Positions 36,378 to 43,909 of a DNA stretch of 64,000 bases are shown here, one piece after another (the first letter of the stretch is position 1; each line of letters begins with the position of its first letter). A model generated the notes under the pieces. The model had not been told where the DNA came from. It saw nothing but the letters and a program-made list of their open reading frames with translations, and searched no databases. The DNA is from Adlercreutzia sp. ZJ176 (lineage in GTDB: Bacteria > Actinomycetota > Coriobacteriia > Coriobacteriales > Eggerthellaceae). Location: contig NZ_JAAKEC010000001.1 of NCBI RefSeq assembly GCF_011038975.1, positions 153,814 to 217,813 of the forward strand. Direction: 5' to 3'. A program made the translations under genes and the position numbers.

Positions 36378-38687
36378 CTACCTGCGGCGGCGGCGCATGC
36401 ACACGACCGCGACCACGCAGACGCCCGCGGCGAGCACAGCCACGCCCGTCGCGATCGCCACGGGCAGCCCCAGGTCATCGCCTGTGTCGGCCAGCGGCGT
36501 CCCCGTCGTGGCCTCCGCCGGCGCAGGGGCGGGAGCGGGAGCAGGTGTCGGCCCAGGTCCGGGCTCAGGCGCCGGCCCAGGCTCGGGAGCAGGCCCAGGC
36601 CCGGGCTCCGGCCCGGGCTCCGGCCCAGGCGTCGGCCCAGGCTCCGGCGCAGGTGCTGGGTTTGCGTATGCCTTGATCGGGAAGTTGTCGAAGTCAACGT
36701 CTTCGCCCAAGGGGCCGGCAGCCGCGAAGTCAACCAGATCCACCGTGTACTCCCCGCTGTCCTCGCCTTGGATCAAAAAGCTCTCTTCGTAGTTGACGAT
36801 GCCGCGCGCATACTTGGTCAAGACCCCTGGCTGCTCCTGCTCCTGCTTTTCCCAGCCGCTCCGGTTGATGCCGAGGTCGAACAGGAAAGGATAGACGGTC
36901 GATTCACCTGGTCCGTCAACTTTCGGCACGTCAACTTCCTGCGCTACCACAACCGTGTACCGCTGCCCTTTCTCCACGATCACGCTTTGAGGATGATGGA
37001 AGAGGTGATAGCCGCCATACTCATACGTCTCCGTGCCGGCAGCTGCGAGCTTGCCGTCCTTGGGCCCCGTCGAGGCGTCATCCAAAAGGTACACTTCGTA
37101 CTTGACCGTCGTGCCAGGATCGGAAGTCTCGCATGACACCGCGGTGACGGCTTGGCGCTCATACGCTGTGAAGACGTTTGCCATGCCCGTCGGTATGACG
37201 TTCTTCAGCGCAAGCGGGCTGGGCGAAGGCATGAAGTCGTATTGATCGATGATGCGGTAATCCCCCTGGTGACCTCGAGCGGTCGTGTCATGTTTGGTCG
37301 TGTCGTAGTCGAGTGTCTCGACGTTGGTGATGCTCTGGTCGTAATAGGACAGGTAGAAGTAGCCCTTATCGCCCCAGTTGAATTTGTTGGGGAACGCTCC
37401 CGTCTGCGACCCCCAGCTGTTCTTGACGATCCAGGCGCCGGGACCAGGCGGCGGCGTGGCGCCCGGCACTTGCGCCGATGTCAGGAAGTTGCTCTGCGCG
37501 TAGCTGTCGTCCCACCCGACGATGGTGACGGCATGGTTCGGCGGGGCATCTTCGTAGGTGTAATGCGCCCACGTGTCGGCGTTGATGTACTTGGGGTCGA
37601 CCGACGTGCCCGGCCGGGACTGGTCAGCGCAGAAGTTGATGCTCACCGCACGACCCTGGAGCAGTTCGCTCTTGATGGCGTCGACGCCGGGCTGGTTGAG
37701 ACGGTAGGCGCCCTGCTCATCAGTACCGGCAGGAGAGGGCAGCATGTTGACATGCTCAAGCTGAAGGGCGGACGCAAAGCGCAGGCTCTCGTCAACCGAC
37801 CAGCCGCCATCAGCGCTGTAGTAAACAGGATTGCCTTCCTGGTCTTTGACAGTGCTGCCGTTCTGGTTGCGGTAGGGCGCATCGGACTCACGGACAGGCC
37901 CGATGCCTGACGACAGCACCGAGGTGATGGTGGGAGGCGAACCGCCCTGGTTGAGGATGACGCTCGGGTCAAGGCTATGCTTCCCATCGGCGTCTACCGT
38001 ATAGTAGCCCTCCCCCACCTGGCTTTGGTAGTTGGCAGAGCCTGATAAGTCAATAGCATCCTGGGAAAGCGGGGTGTAGGCGAACCATGCGAGGTGGAGC
38101 TCCGAGAGGTCCGACAGGTCAGGCTCTCGGGAAGCCGACTCGCTCAGCTCGCTCAAGATGCTCGTCTCCGACGCGGCAATCGCGCTGAAGCTCCAGCAGG
38201 TGCCCCAAGGGTTCTGCAGCTTGACCGGGGTCACCTTGTCCTGGGAGCGCAGATCGAACTTTGGAGGAAGCGCGGCTCGCGACGCGATGCCGTTCGTCGC
38301 ACCGGATCCGTTGTTCGCGCGGTTGGTAAGGAGATCGTCTACGTTGCCCGTCGCGTTGTACTTTTGGACCATCTCGGCATAAGTCTCGTTGAATATGCAC
38401 ACTAGGCGGTCGAGTGATGCGCTGCTGTCGATCGCGCTGCCGTCGATCGCGCTGCTGCCGGCTGCCGCGCTGCTGTCGGTTGCGCCCGCATCCGCGGGAT
38501 CGGCTGTGCTGCTGGCCGCGCTGCCGTCGGCTGCCGCGCTGCTGTCAGTTGCGGCGGTGTCTGCGCCCGCATCCGCGGGGTCGGCGAGGGCAGCGCCCGG
38601 CATCAGCGGCACGAGGGCGAAGACAAGCAGAAGGGCGAGGGCGACGCGGGTAAGGCGATTGGCGAAGGGGAGGGACTGCGTTTTCAT
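36378..38687 (-). CDS. Cell-wall-anchored papain-like (C1) peptidase
   Basis: A 769-aa surface protease. It has a signal peptide (cleavage near GAALA, residue 35), a Ser/Ala/Asp-rich propeptide, and a C1 domain with Gln158 and Cys164 (KLQNPWGTCWSFSA), the catalytic His in PPNHAVTIVGWDD and Asn in WIVKNSWGS. Then come a lectin-like/jelly-roll domain, a Pro/Glu/Gly wall-spanning repeat (~660-715), and a sorting signal with LADTG, hydrophobic helix and RRRRR tail. The ATG at 38687 has AAGGAG upstream; a frame start at 38789 would hide the signal peptide. Likely secreted and sortase-linked; substrate unknown. Confidence 0.92.
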   Translation of the reverse strand: MKTQSLPFANRLTRVALALLLVFALVPLMPGAALADPADAGADTAATDSSAAADGSAASSTADPADAGATDSSAAAGSSAIDGSAIDSSASLDRLVCIFNETYAEMVQKYNATGNVDDLLTNRANNGSGATNGIASRAALPPKFDLRSQDKVTPVKLQNPWGTCWSFSAIAASETSILSELSESASREPDLSDLSELHLAWFAYTPLSQDAIDLSGSANYQSQVGEGYYTVDADGKHSLDPSVILNQGGSPPTITSVLSSGIGPVRESDAPYRNQNGSTVKDQEGNPVYYSADGGWSVDESLRFASALQLEHVNMLPSPAGTDEQGAYRLNQPGVDAIKSELLQGRAVSINFCADQSRPGTSVDPKYINADTWAHYTYEDAPPNHAVTIVGWDDSYAQSNFLTSAQVPGATPPPGPGAWIVKNSWGSQTGAFPNKFNWGDKGYFYLSYYDQSITNVETLDYDTTKHDTTARGHQGDYRIIDQYDFMPSPSPLALKNVIPTGMANVFTAYERQAVTAVSCETSDPGTTVKYEVYLLDDASTGPKDGKLAAAGTETYEYGGYHLFHHPQSVIVEKGQRYTVVVAQEVDVPKVDGPGESTVYPFLFDLGINRSGWEKQEQEQPGVLTKYARGIVNYEESFLIQGEDSGEYTVDLVDFAAAGPLGEDVDFDNFPIKAYANPAPAPEPGPTPGPEPGPEPGPGPAPEPGPAPEPGPGPTPAPAPAPAPAEATTGTPLADTGDDLGLPVAIATGVAVLAAGVCVVAVVCMRRRRR

Positions 38688-39179
38688 CAGGACTCCTTGC
38701 GCGTAATGTGTTGCAAGCACGGGCAGAACAGAGGGTAGAGCCGGCGGCAGAGCAAAGGCGAAGCAAGGGGCGAAGCGGGGAAAGAGCAAAAAGCAAGAGA
38801 TAGAGCAAGCAGAAGAGCAAGATGATGCGCAGCTGCGCGAAACTCGTTCGCAGCTTCTTCGATTCTACCTCATTTCGCAGGTCAAACGTCCCAGGAGCCT
38901 GCACTTTCTGCCCGAGGCCCGCAGGCTCGCAGGCAGCTCCTGGGTTTTCGCAAAGCTTTCGCGCCGACGCTCGCGTCACCTTTGAAGAAGGTGCTGCCTC
39001 CGTCCTCGGCGGCCACCGCTTGTCGTCGCAGCGGTTCATTACCCTTTTCTACATCTTCCCAACTGGAGATTCACAGGCACCTGAAAAGGGTTCAGGGGCT
39101 TTTTCGCGCTTGCTAGGATGGGCCGCAGCTTGGGAAGACGCGAAGGGCCGGGCGATGGCCGGCAAGGGGCAAGCGCAAC
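38688..39179. other. Divergent gene-free region with attenuator-like hairpin
   Basis: This is the shared upstream region of the peptidase (minus) and the ferritin-like gene (plus). A CCTGAA-AAGGG-TTCAGG stem followed by GGCTTTTT at 39080-39105 resembles a terminator or attenuator in the plus-strand leader. No supported gene is present. Confidence 0.5.
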
Positions 39180-39255
39180 CCCTTGCCGGCAGAAAGCCGG
39201 CCTGCCCGCAATGCGAACCCTTGCCGGCAGAAGGCCGGCCTGCCCGCGATGCGAC
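39180..39255. repeat. 38-bp direct repeat, two units, each a hairpin
   Basis: CCCTTGCCGGCAGAAAGCCGG... occurs at 39180 and again at 39218, with two or three differences over 38 bp. Each unit contains a GCCGGC-AGAA-GCCGGC stem. It lies in the leader of the ferritin-like gene. Confidence 0.7.
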
Positions 39256-39319
39256 GCGTTGCTCCGAAGCGAATGCGAGGAAATCGACGCCTAGATCGAC
39301 ACCTGTCAGGAGGTATGCC

Positions 39320-40570
39320 ATGAATCCCTTCAACGAGAAGCCCAGCAAATCGATACTCGAGATGGTCCCCACCTGGAAAGAGCTCTCCCCCAAGCCCTAC
39401 GACAAGATGGAGACCGACCCCTATACGAAGGCGCGCGTCATCCTGATGAACGGCATCGAGGTGGAAGCCGCCATGTTCGGGCACAACTTCCACCGCCACT
39501 GCGGCGACAACGACCTCCGCCGTGAGATAGCGCTGTGCCGCCGCATGGAGCAGATGCAGCAGAAGCACATCAACTGGCTGAGCCCGTCGGACGAGACGCA
39601 GCTTGAGACCACCATCGGCTACGAGCAGCTGGCGGTCGACCTGACGGCGTGGCTGGCCATGCACGAGCCTGACCCCTACGCCAAGGCGTGCATGGACTTC
39701 GCCCTCCTCGAGGACTTCGACCACCTGTACCGCTACGCCAACCTGCTGAAGGCCGACGAGGACCTCCCCGCTCACAAGCTGACGCTGGACACCATCGAGA
39801 TCACGCCGGGTCGCCCCACCATCGCGCACCACCGCCACCCGTCCGACACGGTGCGCCGCGCCGCCGACGCGAAAGCCGCCGACATCCGCACGCTGATCAG
39901 CACCATGACGCTGACCGCCGGCGAGCAGCAGACCATGAACTACTACATGAACATCGGCAACACCGCCCCCGAAGGGGTTTCTCGCGACCTCTATCTGGAG
40001 ATAGGCATGGTGGAGGAGCAGCACGTAACCCAGTACGGAGCGCTTCTCGACCCCACCATGACCTGGTTGGAGAACCTGCTTTTGCACGAGTACGTCGAAA
40101 GCTACCTCTACTGCTCCTTCGCCCAGTTCGAGACGGACCCCTCCATCAAGAAGATATGGGAGAGCTGCTTCGAGCAAGAGGTGGCGCACCTCCACAAAGC
40201 CTGCGAGCTTCTGGGCACGTACGAAGGCAAGGAGTGGCAGCAGGTGATCCCCGACGGCGAGTTCCCCGAGCTGCTCGACCTTCAGCCCACGAAGGAGTAC
40301 GTGCGCGAGGTGCTGGCGGCAACGGCGGCCAACACCGCCGACAGGGAGGACTTCGCCGACGTGAGCGACTTGCCCGAGGACCACGAGTTCTTCGTCTGGA
40401 ACGACCGCGTGAACGGCCGGGTGCAGGACGTTCCGAGCCATGTCGTCATCCGCGAGCAGATCGACCGGGACGGCGAGGACTATCGCCGCGAAGACGCCGA
40501 GAGCGCCGTCTCCGCGCTGCGCGACCGCACGAAGGACAACACCTCCCTCGGCCGCAAGCAGGAGAAATAG
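39320..40570 (+). CDS. Ferritin-like (diiron helical-bundle) protein
   Basis: A 416-aa all-helical soluble protein. Helices carry acidic/histidine pairs typical of diiron carboxylate proteins: GIEVEAAMFGHNFHRH, EIGMVEEQHVTQYG, LLHEYVESYLY and CFEQEVAHLHKACELL; two ExxH motifs (EEQH, EVAH) stand out. The C-terminal ~110 residues are a charged extension. ATG 39320 has CAGGAGG upstream; the long open region before it is not coding. Likely oxygen or iron handling in an anaerobe; exact substrate unknown. Confidence 0.8.
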   Translation: MNPFNEKPSKSILEMVPTWKELSPKPYDKMETDPYTKARVILMNGIEVEAAMFGHNFHRHCGDNDLRREIALCRRMEQMQQKHINWLSPSDETQLETTIGYEQLAVDLTAWLAMHEPDPYAKACMDFALLEDFDHLYRYANLLKADEDLPAHKLTLDTIEITPGRPTIAHHRHPSDTVRRAADAKAADIRTLISTMTLTAGEQQTMNYYMNIGNTAPEGVSRDLYLEIGMVEEQHVTQYGALLDPTMTWLENLLLHEYVESYLYCSFAQFETDPSIKKIWESCFEQEVAHLHKACELLGTYEGKEWQQVIPDGEFPELLDLQPTKEYVREVLAATAANTADREDFADVSDLPEDHEFFVWNDRVNGRVQDVPSHVVIREQIDRDGEDYRREDAESAVSALRDRTKDNTSLGRKQEK

Positions 40571-40576
40571 GACGCG

Positions 40577-40607
40577 CCCTGCTGCCGGCCGAGGGCCGGC
40601 AGCAGGG
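40577..40607. terminator. Perfect 14-bp GC hairpin after ferritin-like gene
   Basis: CCCTGCTGCCGGCC-GAG-GGCCGGCAGCAGGG starts six bases after the stop codon. There is no T tract, so it may protect the mRNA end or terminate with help. Confidence 0.65.
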
Positions 40608-40709
40608 CAGAAGGCAACGTAGGCTTCTGAGGAAAAGCTCCTTCCGGCAATCGCCGGACCTTCATCTTCTCCACGTTCGCCACTGATAAAACTCGGTTTT
40701 TGCAATTAG

Positions 40710-40753
40710 AAGAGGTTGTTTGCCCTATATGAACTGGGCAAACAACCTCTTTC
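40710..40753 (+). terminator. Intrinsic terminator
   Basis: AAGAGGTTGTTTGCCC and GGGCAAACAACCTCTT form a perfect 16-bp stem with a 10-base loop, followed by TCCTT. Likely ends the ferritin-like transcript about 140 bp after its stop. Confidence 0.8.
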
Positions 40754-40937
40754 CTTATGACCTATCTTGCAGCGGAACAGCCTGGTTCCCTCGTTTTTTC
40801 ACAACCGACATCAGCTTGCTCGTCTGCGACTTCGTCACGATCTGCGCTGCCCCCTGAAGACGGTCGGCGCGTTCTTGGGAGGCCGTTCTTTAGAGGAACG
40901 ACCATCGCCATTCTGTTTTATTCCCTGGCTCCTGAAC
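40754..40937. other. Gene-free interval
   Basis: Short overlapping frames here lack ribosome sites and family character. It is lower in GC than the core genome and leads into the paired operator-like sites before the AAA ATPase gene. Confidence 0.4.
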
Positions 40938-40997
40938 GATCTTGACGTTTCAGGCGGCAAGATTTAGGCTGATCTTGACGTATTGAACGACAAGATC
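40938..40997 (+). promoter_or_regulatory. Two tandem operator-like inverted repeats
   Basis: GATCTTG-N13-CAAGAT(T/C) occurs twice, at 40938-40964 and 40971-40997, with identical internal geometry and a 33-bp step (three helical turns). They end 19 bp before the ATG at 41017. The spacing suggests cooperative binding of a dimeric regulator, perhaps the ATPase itself or an unlinked repressor. Confidence 0.65.
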
Positions 40998-41016
40998 AGA
41001 GGGGAAAGGAGGCCGT

Positions 41017-42384
41017 ATGCATTCCGTGGTCGCCGAGAAGATCCAAGATTTTTTTGACGAGGGAATCCCCTCCGTATTCGAACGCGATATGTCACTGGGA
41101 GACGTGCTGCCTCCGGCGCGCGGCAATCTGGTGAAGGTGGTCACGGGGGTTCGCCGTTGCGGCAAGACGTTTCGCCTCTACCAGGAGATGCGCCGGATCG
41201 TCGATCAGGGCTATCCCGCAGATTCGATCCTGTACTTCAACTTCGAGGACGAGCGGTTGAAGCCCTATTCGAGTGCGCTGCTGTCGGAGGTGGTGGATAC
41301 CTTCTTCGCAATGAACCCGAAGGCGAAAGAGCAGGGAGCGTTTTTCTTCTTCGACGAGATACAGGAAGTTCCCGATTGGGGCATGTTCCTGCGCCGCATG
41401 GTTGACACTCAGAAGGCAACCATATATGTGAGCGGGTCTTCCTCGAAGCTGCTCTCGGCGGATCTTGCGACGGAGTTTCGGGGAAGGGCCCTCTCCAAAG
41501 AGCTGTTTCCCATGAGCTTTTCCGAATATGCGCGATTCCATGGTGCGCCCGCCGATACGCTGGCTCCGGTCGGGCCGGCAGGAGAGCAAGACAAAGCCTT
41601 CGGAAGCGCGACGATTGCGAAGTTGAGGCATCTGCTTGGGGACTACCTGCTTCAGGGAGGGTTCATTGCCGTTCAGAGCTTAGAGCGCGCCGACGCCATC
41701 CAGCTTCTCCAGGAATATGCGCAGCGCGCGGTGAACCTCGACGTCGTTGATCGTTACGGTTTCAAGAACCCGCGTGTCGCGTCCCAGCTCCTTACGCGCA
41801 GCCTGCGAATGTCGGGACGGGAGCTGTCGCTGAACAAGCTGCACCAAGCGCTCAGGAGCGCGGGCGTTTCCGTGGCCCGCGAGTCGCTCTCCAACTTGCT
41901 GGGGTATTACGAGGAAGCCTACCTTGTGTTCACGCTGCGAGAGTTCTCGCGCGCGCTTGCCGACAACACGCGCTCGGTGTCCAAGGTGTATGCCGTTGAT
42001 CCAGGGATGCTCGTGGCCTTCTCGCCCTCAATGGCGCGCGATGAGGCGCAGCGTTTGGAAACGGCCGTGTTCGTGAAGCTTCGCCGAGAGGCGGGCAGCC
42101 TGCGAGAAGGCGGGATCGCTCGTGCGCTCATTGACGATGGCGGGCGCCATGAGATTGACTTTGTCGTCGGCGATGCGCTGATGCAGGACGCCTTCCAGTT
42201 GATCCAGGTTTCGTGCGATGTGTCCAACGAAAGGACCCGACTCCGCGAGGTGTCGGCGTTGCGCGCCGGAATGCGACGTTTCGGCATCGGAGAGGGCACG
42301 ATCGTAACGCTTAATGACGAGGAAACGATTGGGGTGTCGGAGGGGGTTGTCAACGTGGTGCCGGCCTGGAAGTGGCTGCTGTAA
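41017..42384 (+). CDS. AAA_14 / DUF4143 family ATPase
   Basis: A 455-aa protein of the common AAA_14-DUF4143 type: Walker A variant GVRRCGKTFRLYQ, Walker B FFFFDEIQEVPDW, sensor-like IYVSGSSSKLLS, then the C-terminal DUF4143 region (DNTRSVSKVYAVDPGML, HEIDFVVGDAL) that resembles a PD-(D/E)XK fold. Such genes are usually solitary and mobile-element-associated; their cellular role is not established. GGAAAGGAGG precedes the ATG. Confidence 0.9.
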   Translation: MHSVVAEKIQDFFDEGIPSVFERDMSLGDVLPPARGNLVKVVTGVRRCGKTFRLYQEMRRIVDQGYPADSILYFNFEDERLKPYSSALLSEVVDTFFAMNPKAKEQGAFFFFDEIQEVPDWGMFLRRMVDTQKATIYVSGSSSKLLSADLATEFRGRALSKELFPMSFSEYARFHGAPADTLAPVGPAGEQDKAFGSATIAKLRHLLGDYLLQGGFIAVQSLERADAIQLLQEYAQRAVNLDVVDRYGFKNPRVASQLLTRSLRMSGRELSLNKLHQALRSAGVSVARESLSNLLGYYEEAYLVFTLREFSRALADNTRSVSKVYAVDPGMLVAFSPSMARDEAQRLETAVFVKLRREAGSLREGGIARALIDDGGRHEIDFVVGDALMQDAFQLIQVSCDVSNERTRLREVSALRAGMRRFGIGEGTIVTLNDEETIGVSEGVVNVVPAWKWLL

Positions 42385-42656
42385 TGATGCAATGCGACGC
42401 TTATGAGATAGGCGCCGCATTGGACCAGCATATTCGCGATCAAGGAATTACCTTGGCTCCGCTATTGCGCTAACTCGCCGCTTGCATTCGGGACGAGCAG
42501 ATCACACTAAGCCATGCCACAGCAGCGTAGGATTTCGCGGAAAGCGCTGTCCGGCAACCGCCACATTACCATGTTTGCACTGAGAATTGCAGTCTTGAAC
42601 TGCGCGCTCCTTCGCGGTATTAGACATTGTCCGCGATTTGACAAGGGGTGGTTCGC

Positions 42657-43223
42657 ATGGACGAAAACGCATGGCTCTCGGTACCGGCGAGGGCACGGAC
42701 GGATTCGACGCTTGCCGAGGTGAACGGGCGGCTGGCCGCAGGAGGGATCTCCATCTCCCGCGAAGACGCCCGGATGCTCGCCGAGCGCAGGGACGAGGCA
42801 CTGAGGGAGATCGGGCGGGTGGAGTTCGGGGCTCCCGCGATCGCAGCCGTGGCGGAAGCCGTGGCGACGTCGCCCTGCCTCTTGCAGGAAGGAGTCGCCC
42901 AAGACCTCGCGGAGCTCCAAGACGCGTTCTACGCCATCCGAGACGAGCTTCCCGTCGACGTGCCCGACGCAGAGATCGCCGAGGCCCTGCGCGGCTGCCT
43001 GGACGAGTGGGGCGACGCCGCCACAGTCGCCTCGATGCCGGCGGAGGAGGTCATGGGCTTCTCCGCCGAGTACGTCCGGGCAGCTGGGGCGGAGAGTTGC
43101 GACGAGTACTGCATAGCAGACGACGAGGGGCGCACGTACTCCTTCGACCCCGCCGAGTGGGACTACGACGAGCAGGCCGACGGATGGGACGGAGAGGGGT
43201 GGGCCGATGGCTGGGACGATTAG
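42657..43223 (+). CDS. DUF6323-like protein
   Basis: A 188-aa acidic protein. The segment LAEVNGRLAAGGISISREDA, RRDEALREIGRVEFG and LAELQDAFYAIRDELP follows the pattern I know from DUF6323 (paired with DUF6179). A Trp/Asp/Gly-rich acidic tail (EQADGWDGEGWADGWDD) is appended. The ATG at 42657 has AAGGGG upstream. Its stop overlaps the next gene by 17 bp, so the two are coupled. Function of the pair is unknown; family naming is from memory of sequence patterns. Confidence 0.7.
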   Translation: MDENAWLSVPARARTDSTLAEVNGRLAAGGISISREDARMLAERRDEALREIGRVEFGAPAIAAVAEAVATSPCLLQEGVAQDLAELQDAFYAIRDELPVDVPDAEIAEALRGCLDEWGDAATVASMPAEEVMGFSAEYVRAAGAESCDEYCIADDEGRTYSFDPAEWDYDEQADGWDGEGWADGWDD

Positions 43224-43884
43224 CCGACAGGGGGGCGCCCCTGACCCCAAGCGAGCCTCGGACAACTTCGCGCGCCTGATGGCGCACGTCGCCAACTTGT
43301 ACTGCGCGGGTGAGACGTCGAGCGTGTCCGCCTGCGAGGCACACGAGCTGGCGACGTCGGTGGCCTACGCGCTGGGCATCGCGGGCGCCGCGCCCGATGA
43401 GGCCGCCCGCGCGCTGGACGTCGAGGACCCCATCGCGCTCTGGAGGGCGGCCGTCCGTGCGCTGGAAGGGCGGGCGGACGACGCGCTCGTCCTCTGGCGC
43501 GAGGTGGTGGCAACCATGCCGCCCATTCGCAACGTGGCCCTTCGCGACACGTTGGCGAGCCTGGGCGAGGTGAGGAGGCGCTACGACGCGTACTTCGCCG
43601 CGCACGAGGCCCCCTGTGACATCGACTACCAGCTGAGCGAGCCCGTGGACCCGAGCCTCTTGGGGCTCGACTACGTAGAGGCGTGGCTGGCGCAGCTCCT
43701 CGCCGAGGCGCGCTGGATCGCGCGGTTCGACGTGGGCAGCTGCGTCACCGTGCTCGAGCGCGTCTGCCCCGACTACCGCGGCCTGCACGTGAACCTCTAC
43801 GACCTGCTGCTTCCCCACGAGGGAGAGCTCATGCTCGCCGGGAGCACGGGCGCTCGCCGTCCGGACGGCACGGGCTCCTGGTGA
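43207..43884 (+). CDS. DUF6179-like protein
   Basis: A 225-aa helical protein beginning after GGAGAGGGG. Signature-like parts are YCAGETSSVSACEAHELATSV, RNVALRDTLASLGEVRRRYD and EAPCDIDYQLSEPVD, which match my recollection of DUF6179. Members are often ~400 aa, so this is a short version. Overlaps its partner by 17 bp. Reaction or role unknown. Confidence 0.65.
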   Translation: MAGTISRQGGAPDPKRASDNFARLMAHVANLYCAGETSSVSACEAHELATSVAYALGIAGAAPDEAARALDVEDPIALWRAAVRALEGRADDALVLWREVVATMPPIRNVALRDTLASLGEVRRRYDAYFAAHEAPCDIDYQLSEPVDPSLLGLDYVEAWLAQLLAEARWIARFDVGSCVTVLERVCPDYRGLHVNLYDLLLPHEGELMLAGSTGARRPDGTGSW

Positions 43885-43909
43885 TCTCCGCGCGATCATG
43901 TTCCCGGGA

